Below are positions 26,246 to 34,927 of a DNA stretch of 64,000 nucleotides, one piece after another (position 1 is the stretch's first letter; the number at the start of each line of letters is the position of its first letter). The DNA is from Shewanella piezotolerans WP3 (lineage in GTDB: Bacteria > Pseudomonadota > Gammaproteobacteria > Enterobacterales > Shewanellaceae). The notes under the pieces are model-generated. The model did not search any database and was not told the origin of the DNA. It saw only the letters and a program-made list of their open reading frames with translations. Position numbers and translations under genes: made by a program. The DNA is taken from positions 3,205,501-3,269,500 of the forward strand of contig NC_011566.1 in the NCBI RefSeq assembly GCF_000014885.1, written 5' to 3'.

Positions 26246-26511
26246 CGGGGATATACACCCATAACGAACTATATACCCTCTACTGGCTAGCATAAATCTC
26301 TCCCCTAAATCGCCAACTCAACAGCAAATGCCATCAATAATGGCCAAAAACTACAGCTTGCTTGCATTAGATCAAACAAATCAGACATTTTTTGAAACAT
26401 ATTATTCACATTTCTACATATACTGTTATGCTGTTGCTGATATCCATAGACTGTTGACTCGATTCAACAGCTAAAAAATAAAAATTATAAGAGATTGCGG
26501 AGTTACTTTTA

Positions 26512-27384
26512 ATGCTTAAAAGTTCCACATTTATCACTGCCACGTTATTGGCCTTGATGACTAGCTACAGCGCTTATGCCACGAATGACACCGTCATTCG
26601 TGTAGGCGGCTTTTACGCTAATACAGATTCAAATATCGATGTAAACGATCCTCTTCTAGGCAATAGTTTCGCGTTAGACTTTGAACAAGACTTAAAACTT
26701 GAAGACTCCCAGTTTTTGCCTTTCTTTGAGTTTATCCACCGATTTAACGATAGACACAATATTTATATTGATTGGAAACAACTTCACCGTAGCGCCCTAG
26801 TACAATCCGTTGAAAAGCCATTCCAATTCACTTGGGACAATACAACCTACGATGTAAAAGCAGGGATTGAACTCGATACTACGCTCAATATCGATATCGC
26901 CCGCATTGGTTACGGCTACGATATTTTGCAGGGTGACAATTATGAACTGGGTCTTTCAATAGGCCTGCATGCCATGTTTATCAAAACAGCCTTCAAAGGC
27001 GATATCGGTATTTGTGAAGTCGAAATTGAAACCCGCTGCCCAGACACCATTACCATTCCTAAGGTTGTTGATGAAAAGCTAACTGCACCGTTACCAGATA
27101 TAGGGGTATATGGTAGCTATGAGCTTTATCCAGGCTTTAGATTTAATGGCCATGCACAATACTTTTATATCAAATTAGACGACTTGAAAGGTGGTTTGGT
27201 TGATATTAGATTAGGTGTTGAAGCTGCGATTACCGAAAACTGGCATATGACCGCTGCATTTAATTACTATGAAGTTGACGTTGAATATACCACCAACTTA
27301 AAGAATACAGACATAAAGCTTGCTGATTACAATATGTACTACAGCTTCACAGGCCCCATGCTATCAGTCAGCTATCAGTTTTAA
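26512..27384 (+). CDS. Outer-membrane beta-barrel protein
   Basis: A 290-residue protein with a signal peptide (TATLLALMTSYSAYA, cleavage before TNDTV). The mature part alternates polar and hydrophobic residues in strand-length segments and ends MLSVSYQF with a terminal Phe, the usual outer-membrane assembly signal. A Cys pair (GICEVEIETRCPD) probably forms a loop disulfide. Similar proteins are annotated as outer-membrane proteins of unknown function. A single gene with a bidirectional terminator. Confidence 0.78.
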   Translation: MLKSSTFITATLLALMTSYSAYATNDTVIRVGGFYANTDSNIDVNDPLLGNSFALDFEQDLKLEDSQFLPFFEFIHRFNDRHNIYIDWKQLHRSALVQSVEKPFQFTWDNTTYDVKAGIELDTTLNIDIARIGYGYDILQGDNYELGLSIGLHAMFIKTAFKGDIGICEVEIETRCPDTITIPKVVDEKLTAPLPDIGVYGSYELYPGFRFNGHAQYFYIKLDDLKGGLVDIRLGVEAAITENWHMTAAFNYYEVDVEYTTNLKNTDIKLADYNMYYSFTGPMLSVSYQF

Positions 27385-27412
27385 AGCGTTAAATTAAGGC
27401 GTTACTCCACAT

Positions 27413-27440
27413 AAAAAAGACACCTCTCGGTGTCTTTTTT
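27413..27440. terminator. Bidirectional terminator
   Basis: AAAAAAGACACC and GGTGTCTTTTTT form a perfect 12-bp stem with loop TCTC between the convergent outer-membrane protein and M28 peptidase genes. Confidence 0.93.
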
Positions 27441-27457
27441 ATTATCTCTCAGGCTAA

Positions 27458-29056
27458 CTAACGTCCATCTTGTGCTCGGCGGCTTTTAAAGTCTGATTCT
27501 TCGAGCCATTTAGGCCAATCTTCATTATTTGCCAGCGTTGCCAGAATGTCTGAAATAAGGCTGATGTCCTGTTTAACACCACCTAAACTCCAGCTTGGAT
27601 CATAATCATCAGCTTCCTTATGATATTTATGAGCAATATAGTCTGGGTCTGTGTCACCTAAACTCATAAACAACAATCCCGGCACGCCTTCTTGCGCTAA
27701 CGCAAAGTGATCAGAACGGAACATAAGGCCATTTTGTGGTAATGGATCGCCTTTCACATAACGCTGCTGATGCTTAGCGGCATTGTTAAGGTAATACTCC
27801 ATCTCCGATACGCCCTTTCCATAACGCAATATGTAATCAACGCTGTCGTTAACGTTCATACCGTCGATATTTAAAAAGGAAACAATCTGCTTGGTTGGAA
27901 TTGGTGGCTGCTTGGCAAAATGCTGTGCGCCGATTAAGCCGGTTTCTTCAGCGGTAAATGAGGTAAACAGAATAGAACGTTTAAACGGCTTTTCTTTAGC
28001 ACGTAAACTAAACATTCGCGCAAGCTCCAGCACACCAGCAACACCGCTAGCATTATCGACTGCGCCATTGTATATATGCTTTACGCCCTTCTCGTCAACT
28101 CGTGTTCCAAGGTGATCCCAATGCGCGTGCATTACCACCATTTCATCAGCTCTATCACTGCCAGGCAATAGTGCCATGACATTGTAGGACTCTGCGCGTT
28201 CAATACTATTTTTAAGCTCTAGTGTAGCTGATGTTTTTAGTGATACTGGCTTAAAGCTAGATTTAGCAGCCAACGCTTTTTGCTTTTCATAATCGAGCCC
28301 TGCAGCCGCAAAAACTTGTTTGGCGTTGTCATGTTGGATCCAACCCATCACCCCCAATTGGTCTCGATTATTATTGTCATCAACTAAAGTGAATTTACTG
28401 CCAGTATTTGAGTTTTGCACTACTCCCCAGCCATAAGCTGCAGGTGCTGTTTCATGCACAATAAAAACAGCTTTCGCGCCTTGTCTTGCCGCCTCTTCAT
28501 ATTTATAAGTCCAACGCCCATAATAGGTCATAGCGTTGCCTTTAAATACGGCAGGATCTTGAGTTGCAAAGCCAGGATCATTGACCAACACAATAACAGT
28601 CTTGTCTTTAACATCAATGCCTTGATAATCATTCCAGTCATATTCTGGCGCATTAATACCGTAACCAACAAACACAAGTTCACTGTTTTCAAGCTTGACG
28701 CTATCACTAATTCTCTGGGTTCTAGCGGTAAACTCGCTGCCATTTTTAAGTGTTAACTCTCCAATTGTCAGCGACATATTTTGATCCGCTGTTACCTTGG
28801 CTAATGGCACCGGCTGCAAGTACTTATCGCCAAAACCCGGCTTAAGTCCAATCTTCTTGAACTGTGCCTCTATGTATTCCAGAGTCAGCCCTTCACCAGC
28901 TGACAAAGGTGCACGTCCACCGTATTCATCACTAGCCAGCGTTTTTACATGACTACGGTATTTATCAAGATCGATACTGATGTCACTTTTTTCTGAATGA
29001 GCAAATGCCGGGAATGCTAATGCCGACACCACGCTTGCGAGTATTAGTTTGTTCAC
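27458..29056 (-). CDS. Exported M28 family metallopeptidase
   Basis: A ~532-residue secreted zinc aminopeptidase. The signal peptide (NKLILASVVSALAFPAFA) follows a GTG start at 29056 with GGACAGG just upstream; the frame is open to an ATG at 29107, but that would place 17 charged residues before the signal. A PA-domain-like insert lies at about 130-270 of the chain. The zinc site follows: HAHWDHLG, NGAVDNASGVAGVLELA, FTAEETGLIGAQHFA, and a late His in FRSDHFALAQEGVP. It probably trims N-terminal residues from peptides in the periplasm or outside the cell. Confidence 0.88.
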   Translation of the reverse strand: MNKLILASVVSALAFPAFAHSEKSDISIDLDKYRSHVKTLASDEYGGRAPLSAGEGLTLEYIEAQFKKIGLKPGFGDKYLQPVPLAKVTADQNMSLTIGELTLKNGSEFTARTQRISDSVKLENSELVFVGYGINAPEYDWNDYQGIDVKDKTVIVLVNDPGFATQDPAVFKGNAMTYYGRWTYKYEEAARQGAKAVFIVHETAPAAYGWGVVQNSNTGSKFTLVDDNNNRDQLGVMGWIQHDNAKQVFAAAGLDYEKQKALAAKSSFKPVSLKTSATLELKNSIERAESYNVMALLPGSDRADEMVVMHAHWDHLGTRVDEKGVKHIYNGAVDNASGVAGVLELARMFSLRAKEKPFKRSILFTSFTAEETGLIGAQHFAKQPPIPTKQIVSFLNIDGMNVNDSVDYILRYGKGVSEMEYYLNNAAKHQQRYVKGDPLPQNGLMFRSDHFALAQEGVPGLLFMSLGDTDPDYIAHKYHKEADDYDPSWSLGGVKQDISLISDILATLANNEDWPKWLEESDFKSRRAQDGR

Positions 29057-29248
29057 TGCCTGTCCTTTATTGTTATATTTTCTTTCTTTATTGTATTTAT
29101 TCGGCATCTTTGTGGCTGATTTTCATTAAACAGATGTATTCACAAAGGCAAATCATAATAGAATGGCGTAGTGAAATGTACAATGATGCCACCACTCATT
29201 TGCATAAAAATTACAAAGTGGCTCCATAGATAAAACCAAGGCTAATAA

Positions 29249-30271
29249 ATGTCGAATGAATTGCTCCGGGAAGCTGCTGCTAAATTGAAAAAAGCGGTAC
29301 CTTTAATGCTCAAACACCAAATACCAACCACTCCTACCAATTACGCTTTATGGTATGCGTACGTAGGTCAAAGCAGCCCAGAGCTTAATCGACAGCTAGA
29401 TGAAGTCGTGAACCAATATAGCACTTGCCCTCCGAGTCAGGGAGAGCGACTCTATCAAGCATATTTGTCTGATCCCATCGAGCTAGACGTGATTGAATTA
29501 CGACAGAATCTCGACGCTATGGTGACCGATTTATCCCAGTCTTTAAAAGATACTAACGTTGATGCTAACCAGTTTCAGAGCAAAATTAACAGCAATGTTG
29601 AGCGCTTAAACAAAATAGAAAATGAAGGGTTTTCCATTGATGAGGTATTGTCATTGGTAAAAAACCTCGTCAGTGATGCTGCCGATATTAAAAACAGCAC
29701 ATTGCACTTTACCGAGCAGCTCGCTCACGCACAATCAGAGATTAACCAGTTAAAAGTACAGCTTAAAAAATCTGAACATGACATGCATTATGATGCGTTA
29801 ACGGGCGCATTAAACCGCAGAGCATTTAATAAAGATATCAAAGGATTAGTGGAACAAAATCCACAGGGCTTATGCCTCATCATCACCGACATTGATCACT
29901 TTAAACTGTTTAACGATACCTATGGCCACCAGCTTGGCGATCAAGTATTGAAAGCCGTTGCTAGAAGACTCGGCGAGAGCTGTCATGAGGGGAGTAAACT
30001 GTATCGTTTTGGCGGTGAGGAGTTTGCACTTTTAGTCCCCAAAAGCCAACTAGGAAGAGCGAGACAACTGGCAGAATCTATGCGTCGAAGCCTCGAAAAA
30101 CTAGTATTAAAAGATAAGCGTAAAGATCAACGGGTCGATAATGTGAGAGCCTCTTTTGGCGTTGCTCAGTACCAAGATAAAGACAGTGATTCAACATTAA
30201 TCGAGCGGGCGGACAAGCAACTCTATGAAGCTAAAAGGCTGGGTCGTAACCGAGTAATGCCCATTACTTAA
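29249..30271 (+). CDS. Diguanylate cyclase (GGDEF)
   Basis: A 340-residue cyclic-di-GMP synthase. The N-terminal ~170 residues are a soluble helical sensor region (AVPLMLKHQIPTTPTNYALW is shared by a marine gammaproteobacterial subgroup) followed by a coiled coil. The GGDEF domain (about 175-340) has DALTGALNRRAF, DIDHFKLFNDTYGH and the active-site loop RFGGEEF. The inhibitory RxxD site expected five residues before GGEEF is not present, so product feedback is probably weak. No membrane span. Single gene, convergent with the sortase operon. Confidence 0.93.
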   Translation: MSNELLREAAAKLKKAVPLMLKHQIPTTPTNYALWYAYVGQSSPELNRQLDEVVNQYSTCPPSQGERLYQAYLSDPIELDVIELRQNLDAMVTDLSQSLKDTNVDANQFQSKINSNVERLNKIENEGFSIDEVLSLVKNLVSDAADIKNSTLHFTEQLAHAQSEINQLKVQLKKSEHDMHYDALTGALNRRAFNKDIKGLVEQNPQGLCLIITDIDHFKLFNDTYGHQLGDQVLKAVARRLGESCHEGSKLYRFGGEEFALLVPKSQLGRARQLAESMRRSLEKLVLKDKRKDQRVDNVRASFGVAQYQDKDSDSTLIERADKQLYEAKRLGRNRVMPIT

Positions 30272-30321
30272 TGGGCACTTAAAGCAGCAGTTATGATGTC
30301 TCTGCTGCTCAATAATTTCAG

Positions 30322-31032
30322 TTAAATCGCTTCAACTTTGTCTATCGGCACCGCGGTCACTATATAGCGCAGCGCCCCTCCTGCGACAGGACTATTAAAC
30401 GGATAGCAAGTCACCAAGGTCAATTGCTTTTCACCACCATCCGTCATCACCGAAGTATCGGTTTCATGGACCACTTGAGTGTTAATCACTTTATAAAGGA
30501 CCTCCAGCCCTTGGCTGTTTTGCAAGGTTAACATCTGGCCCACTTTAACCCTTTTTAACAGTGAGAAATGGGTGTCTCTGTGGCCGGCTATTACTGTGTT
30601 TCCGTTGCCATTAACCACAGCAGATGACATTACGTGCGCAGGGCCAAACGCTAAATTTCGACCCGAAGCCCCAGCCAGCACGTATAAACTTGGATTCTCA
30701 ACTGAGCTATTCGCGCTAATCATTTTTCTATCAGGTACATCGCCTGCTCCATGCTCTGCATTGATAAATTTCAACTTGGCAACAGGATGCGTATCAGCCC
30801 ATGACCAAGGCTTATGCTCCTGTTGATCATCTAAAGTTTTTTGCCACGCTTGCTGTATCAAAAACTGTGCAAAATACGCTTTAGCCTGCATATATCCTCC
30901 TTGAATGACAAAAGATAAGCCAACAATGAACAGTAACGTTGTAAACATAAGGTGAAAACGTCGTAGACCATTCTGCCTCGCGGTCTTTCCATTAACACTA
31001 TCAGTTGATATTTTTGAGCATATAACGCTCAT
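30322..31032 (-). CDS. Class GN sortase of the dedicated proteobacterial sortase system
   Basis: A 236-residue transpeptidase with an N-terminal span (about 27-48). The sortase fold carries the catalytic His in VIAGHRDTHFSLL, Cys in LTLVTCYPF and Arg in GGALRYIVTA. In this system one sortase serves one target protein encoded next to it. The start ATG overlaps the target gene's stop (ATGA), fixing the start and showing translational coupling. It presumably cleaves the LPQTA signal of its neighbour at the inner membrane. Confidence 0.93.
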   Translation of the reverse strand: MSVICSKISTDSVNGKTARQNGLRRFHLMFTTLLFIVGLSFVIQGGYMQAKAYFAQFLIQQAWQKTLDDQQEHKPWSWADTHPVAKLKFINAEHGAGDVPDRKMISANSSVENPSLYVLAGASGRNLAFGPAHVMSSAVVNGNGNTVIAGHRDTHFSLLKRVKVGQMLTLQNSQGLEVLYKVINTQVVHETDTSVMTDGGEKQLTLVTCYPFNSPVAGGALRYIVTAVPIDKVEAI

Positions 31033-33161
31033 AGCGCGGCCTTTTTTGCTCTGCGGCCAACGCCACTAAATGAGCCCCAGTAAAGTAGCGATAATAGTAT
31101 TAACATGCCGCCAAAAATCAGCATCGCATAACTACTCGTCGCGGTTTGCGGTAAACGTTGCCAACCTTTAGGTGTATGCGGTAGCACACGACCATTAACC
31201 AATTTATCTCCAATAGGCCTAACAGGGGTTTTATCAATCGCAACCAAGCTAGTATAAGCACTCATCACATGGTAATTGAGCGAAATAGCGGTGACTTGCT
31301 TCTCTATTCTGTCGCGATTTGCAGGCTCTTTTGATAGCTCAAGCGCGGCAATCTGTTTTCTGGCCCATATAAGATCTAAGCCTTTAGCTTCAGCGCTATT
31401 TTCAATCACTAGCGATTGCTGCCAATACTGTCCAGCGAGTTGTCCGCTCACCACCAGCTCTTTGTCACTAAAGCTTGGCAGTTTCATCGCCACCATTATC
31501 GGCTCATGGGCATAGAGATCAGGAATACTTGCAGGCCAATAGTCTGGAACACTGCCATCGGCAAAGTGAACTTCGACATCGGTCACCGTGGGCTTCTCTA
31601 GTTTATCTAGCATCGCTACCATTTTACTTTTGACTTCAGATTGCTTACCAATATAGGTATAGGTGCCACGACCAAGTTCAGCTGCTCTTTGCATAAAGTG
31701 CGCGTTAGGGGCGTCGCCAATGCCAATGGTGAATAGCCTGCTTTGTTGCAGCTGATTACGTATTTGTGTAAATAGCTGTGGCTCATTGCCTACTGCGCCA
31801 TCGGTGATAAATAGTACCTGCCGTAACCGCTCACGATTCGCATCCTGCTGAGACAGCGCTTTATCGAGAGCCAACGACATCTCAGTGCCACCGTTTGCTT
31901 GCAAACGCTGCACATAAGCTTGTGCTCTGCCGATGTTTTTCGCACTGGCGTTTAATGGCGTATCAGACAATGCATAAACGTTGGAATTAAATTGCAAAAT
32001 ATTGAAACTGTCTTGTGCAGACAGACCCGCCAATGCGTAAATGATGGATGCTTTGGCCTGCTCAATTGCCTCACCTGACATAGACCCAGAGGTATCTATG
32101 ACCAAAATAAGCTCTCTTGGCGCTAGTGCTGACAAACGCATTTTGTCTTGCGGTGGCAACAACATTACTAATGAGTATTGTGGCTGCGCGGCAGTGGCTT
32201 TGCTCTCGAGATCACTAACGTGGGTTTTTCCTTGCTGGCTAAAAATGGCTGCCTTCGGCGCACTGCCAACAATTGGCCGCCAGTTAAGTACAAAGTCGCT
32301 ATTAGCCTTTGCAGCGGTTAACTGGATCTGTGCTTGAGAATCGCCATTGCTGCTAACTTCTATCTGATGGTAAGGACTGTTAATTTCACCAATAGGCATA
32401 CCAGCGTCGAGTGTCACCTCAATGTCGACTAAATTAACGCGCTCTGATTCAGATCCTTGCAGATCACCCAAAGTGGAGGCCACATAGCTATTAACCTCTG
32501 CAGCCATATTAGATAGCGCTGACTTTTCACCTCTAGGCTTGTATCGCGGCGCGACCACCATTGGGAATCGTAAGCTAAACTCACCGTTATCATAGTGGAC
32601 TAGTTCTTGATAATTAAGCTCTACAATAAGGGTTTCGCCGGGGGCTAAGTTGGCCACTTCAGCACTAAATATATTGGGCCTTTTCTGTTGCAGTAAACTC
32701 GCTTTTTTACCCTGCTTCTTAGCTTCATTAAATAGCGCATTGGCTTTTGCTTTCGGCTTTATCTCCCCTTCTATGACCCGCTCACCAATATACATTCTCA
32801 GGCCGTCAACGGCCGCTTCATTCGGCAGCGGAAACAGATACTCGCCATTAACCCAAACAAATTGATTGTTACTAAACTCATGACGCAATGAAACCCTATT
32901 CACCCAACCTGAGACTTGCATATTCACAGTGGTTTTTATTGGCAAAGACACACTAGCCTTGCCGGCTGAATCATAAGTAATCAAACTGCCTTGTGCTATG
33001 GCATTAACCATTTCAACTCGACTCTCCGCACTTTTAGTCGCTGATGTTGGCACTGCGGCGGTAGCACTGGTATACATTGGCAAGAACGCTGTACTCAACA
33101 GCAGCACAGCTTTATAGCAATGCCTAATTAAACCTTTGCCTGCATCTTGTTGGCTCACCAT
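31029..33161 (-). CDS. Sortase target protein with VIT and von Willebrand A domains
   Basis: A ~710-residue exported protein. Signal peptide near the start (KAVLLLSTAFLPMYTSATA), a VIT domain (about 60-200), then a vWA domain with the MIDAS motif LVIDTSGSMSG, and a C-terminal sorting signal: LPQTA, a hydrophobic segment (YAMLIFGGMLILLSLLYW) and a basic tail (RRAKKAAL). This is the marine proteobacterial sortase target architecture. The ATG at 33161 has AAGGAG six bases upstream; the frame is open to 33260, but that start would overlap pdsO. Confidence 0.92.
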   Translation of the reverse strand: MVSQQDAGKGLIRHCYKAVLLLSTAFLPMYTSATAAVPTSATKSAESRVEMVNAIAQGSLITYDSAGKASVSLPIKTTVNMQVSGWVNRVSLRHEFSNNQFVWVNGEYLFPLPNEAAVDGLRMYIGERVIEGEIKPKAKANALFNEAKKQGKKASLLQQKRPNIFSAEVANLAPGETLIVELNYQELVHYDNGEFSLRFPMVVAPRYKPRGEKSALSNMAAEVNSYVASTLGDLQGSESERVNLVDIEVTLDAGMPIGEINSPYHQIEVSSNGDSQAQIQLTAAKANSDFVLNWRPIVGSAPKAAIFSQQGKTHVSDLESKATAAQPQYSLVMLLPPQDKMRLSALAPRELILVIDTSGSMSGEAIEQAKASIIYALAGLSAQDSFNILQFNSNVYALSDTPLNASAKNIGRAQAYVQRLQANGGTEMSLALDKALSQQDANRERLRQVLFITDGAVGNEPQLFTQIRNQLQQSRLFTIGIGDAPNAHFMQRAAELGRGTYTYIGKQSEVKSKMVAMLDKLEKPTVTDVEVHFADGSVPDYWPASIPDLYAHEPIMVAMKLPSFSDKELVVSGQLAGQYWQQSLVIENSAEAKGLDLIWARKQIAALELSKEPANRDRIEKQVTAISLNYHVMSAYTSLVAIDKTPVRPIGDKLVNGRVLPHTPKGWQRLPQTATSSYAMLIFGGMLILLSLLYWGSFSGVGRRAKKAAL

Positions 33162-33237
33162 CTTTATCTCCTTATAAACAACTTGCGGTCTGACTAACAG
33201 CAGACCGCAAGGCTGAGTGGTACCCGTCATAGATGGA

Positions 33238-33987
33238 TTACTGCGCAGGATTTGCTGCAAGTGCGCTGTCGTGAGATTGCAGCTTTAGGGTCACACGGCG
33301 ATCAAAAAAGTCATTTTCAAAATTTTGTTCTGCAGTTAAAGGCGAGCTTGCGCCATAGGCTTGGTAGTTTAAGCGTTCGTTAGCGACACCCTGTGCGACT
33401 AGATAGTTGGTGACTTCTGCAACCCGCTGCTCAGATAATGCTTGGTTATAATCACCATCACCACGTCTATCTGCATAGCCTGTTAAGTCCAAAGTTAGTT
33501 CAGGCGAAAGCGACATCGCGTACGCAACATCATCAAGTTGTTGTTGAAAGTGAGGCTCAATAGTTGATGAGCCAGTCTTGAACTGAACATTTAGCCCCAA
33601 CGCTAGCTCTGTTAACTTCTGTTCTTGCGCCATTTTCAGACTGGTTAATTGTTGCTGTGCATCTTCATATTGGCTAGAAAGTGCGATTAATGACTGATTC
33701 TCTTCATTTAATGCTGCAAGTTCACTTTGCTTGCTCTCCAGCATTACCTGCTGCGTTTTAATCTCATCATCATCGCCAACAGATTTACCCAATAAGCTAC
33801 CTGCAAATGCACCAATGATTGCGCCAACAGGGCCACCAACAACGGCGCCAACAACAATCCCTGAGCTCAAACCAATTAACTCCTCATTGTGGCTACGCTC
33901 CGTATTCTCCACATTTTCTGCAGCGCTGGCATTTGATGAAAGAGTGATAGATGCGATAACCAGTGACGCGATAAGATGCTTTTTCAT
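33238..33987 (-). CDS. pdsO: Sortase-associated OmpA-like protein PdsO
   Basis: A 249-residue exported protein: signal peptide (to about 22), a glycine-zipper stretch (GIVVGAVVGGPVGAIIGAFA), a coiled coil (about 75-120) and a C-terminal OmpA-like peptidoglycan-binding domain (VQFKTGSSTIEP, then LTGYADRRGDGDYNQALSEQRV). PdsO is the OmpA-like member of the dedicated sortase locus. First gene of the pdsO-target-sortase operon; AAGGG lies upstream of its ATG. Confidence 0.92.
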   Translation of the reverse strand: MKKHLIASLVIASITLSSNASAAENVENTERSHNEELIGLSSGIVVGAVVGGPVGAIIGAFAGSLLGKSVGDDDEIKTQQVMLESKQSELAALNEENQSLIALSSQYEDAQQQLTSLKMAQEQKLTELALGLNVQFKTGSSTIEPHFQQQLDDVAYAMSLSPELTLDLTGYADRRGDGDYNQALSEQRVAEVTNYLVAQGVANERLNYQAYGASSPLTAEQNFENDFFDRRVTLKLQSHDSALAANPAQ

Positions 33988-34093
33988 AATATTTCCCTTT
34001 AAGTACTCATTTAAATTAAGTCTCAGCTTGAGGCTTAGATTAAGTTGCCGAAGTCCGGCGTCATTTCAATAACGCTATTGAACCTCAACCAAA

Positions 34094-34153
34094 TGGCTGT
34101 AAAAGGGAGCAAACGTGGCAATTTAAATATCAAATGTGGCAACAAAATGGCAA
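34094..34153. promoter_or_regulatory. Phased TGGC(A) repeats between pdsO and pdsR
   Basis: TGGCAA occurs at 34116, 34137 and 34148 and TGGCT at 34094; spacings of 22, 21 and 11 bases are whole helical turns. This is the pattern expected of an OmpR-family operator. It lies in the divergent gap and could control both directions. Confidence 0.5.
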
Positions 34154-34234
34154 TCGCTGTCAGCGCCTTTAAACACAGGTAAAATCCTGTATAGTCACAA
34201 TCAATTACCGAGATAACGCTAAAATTAATCAACC

Positions 34235-34927
34235 ATGAAACGAATCGCGATAGTAGAAGATGAAGCCGCCATTAGAGAAAATTACAAAGACGTTTTGCAA
34301 CAGCAAGGCTATAGCGTGCAGGCTTATGCAAATCGATTAGAGGCGATGCGCGCTTTCAATAGTCGTTTGCCAGATTTAGCGATTATCGATATCGGCTTAG
34401 AAAATGAGATCGACGGCGGCTTTACGCTATGCCAGTCACTAAGAGCCATGTCCAGCACACTGCCCATCATCTTTTTAACCGCCAGAGACAGCGATTTTGA
34501 TACCGTATGTGGCCTGCGTTTGGGCGCAGATGATTACCTTAGTAAAGAGGTGAGTTTCCCCCATCTTATTGCTCGATTAGCCGCGCTATTTAGACGCTCA
34601 GAACTTAAAGATGCCAGCAATGATAACAGCCCGTTGATTGAACATGGATTGCTTTCTATTGATATCAATCGAATGCAGGTTTACTGGAACAAACATCATA
34701 TCGAACTGACCGTGACTGAGTTTTGGATGGTACACGCACTAGCAAGACGACCAGGACACGTACGCCAGCGCCAAGAACTGATGCAGGAGGCAAAGATATT
34801 CGTCGATGACTCTACGATTACCTCCCACGTTAAACGGATCAGGAAGAAGTTCCTCGCCCAAGACCCACAGTTTGATTGTATCGATACCGTTTACGGCATG
34901 GGCTACCGCTGGGATGCTCAGAGTTAA
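34235..34927 (+). CDS. pdsR: Dedicated sortase system response regulator PdsR
   Basis: A 230-residue OmpR-family regulator: receiver domain with VEDEAAI, the Asp in AIIDIGLENE, FLTARD and a Lys in YLSKEV, then a winged-helix domain ending CIDTVYGMGYRW. It is divergent from the pdsO-target-sortase operon and adjacent to its kinase, matching the known order of this system. The stop overlaps the pdsS start by one base. Confidence 0.92.
   Translation: MKRIAIVEDEAAIRENYKDVLQQQGYSVQAYANRLEAMRAFNSRLPDLAIIDIGLENEIDGGFTLCQSLRAMSSTLPIIFLTARDSDFDTVCGLRLGADDYLSKEVSFPHLIARLAALFRRSELKDASNDNSPLIEHGLLSIDINRMQVYWNKHHIELTVTEFWMVHALARRPGHVRQRQELMQEAKIFVDDSTITSHVKRIRKKFLAQDPQFDCIDTVYGMGYRWDAQS

Larger units (their letters stand above)
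25345..26511. other. Gene-poor tract with nested repeats
   Basis: About 1.17 kb with no convincing gene; the short ORFs here lie inside repeats. It holds two related structured repeats (25551-25618, 25915-25979), a MITE-like element bounded by 16-bp inverted ends (25751-26163) and a degenerate partial copy after it (26164-26245). Bases 26300-26511 probably carry the promoter of the outer-membrane protein gene. Confidence 0.7.

Noticed and set aside
25660..26293. Short ORFs in the 25.6-26.3 kb tract
   Set aside because: They lie inside MITE and structured repeats and repeat the same peptide text, as expected from repeated DNA rather than genes.
30282..30309. AGCAGCAG...CTGCTGCT inverted repeat after the diguanylate cyclase as a terminator
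   Set aside because: No T-run follows and the loop is long; it was left out as a supported terminator.
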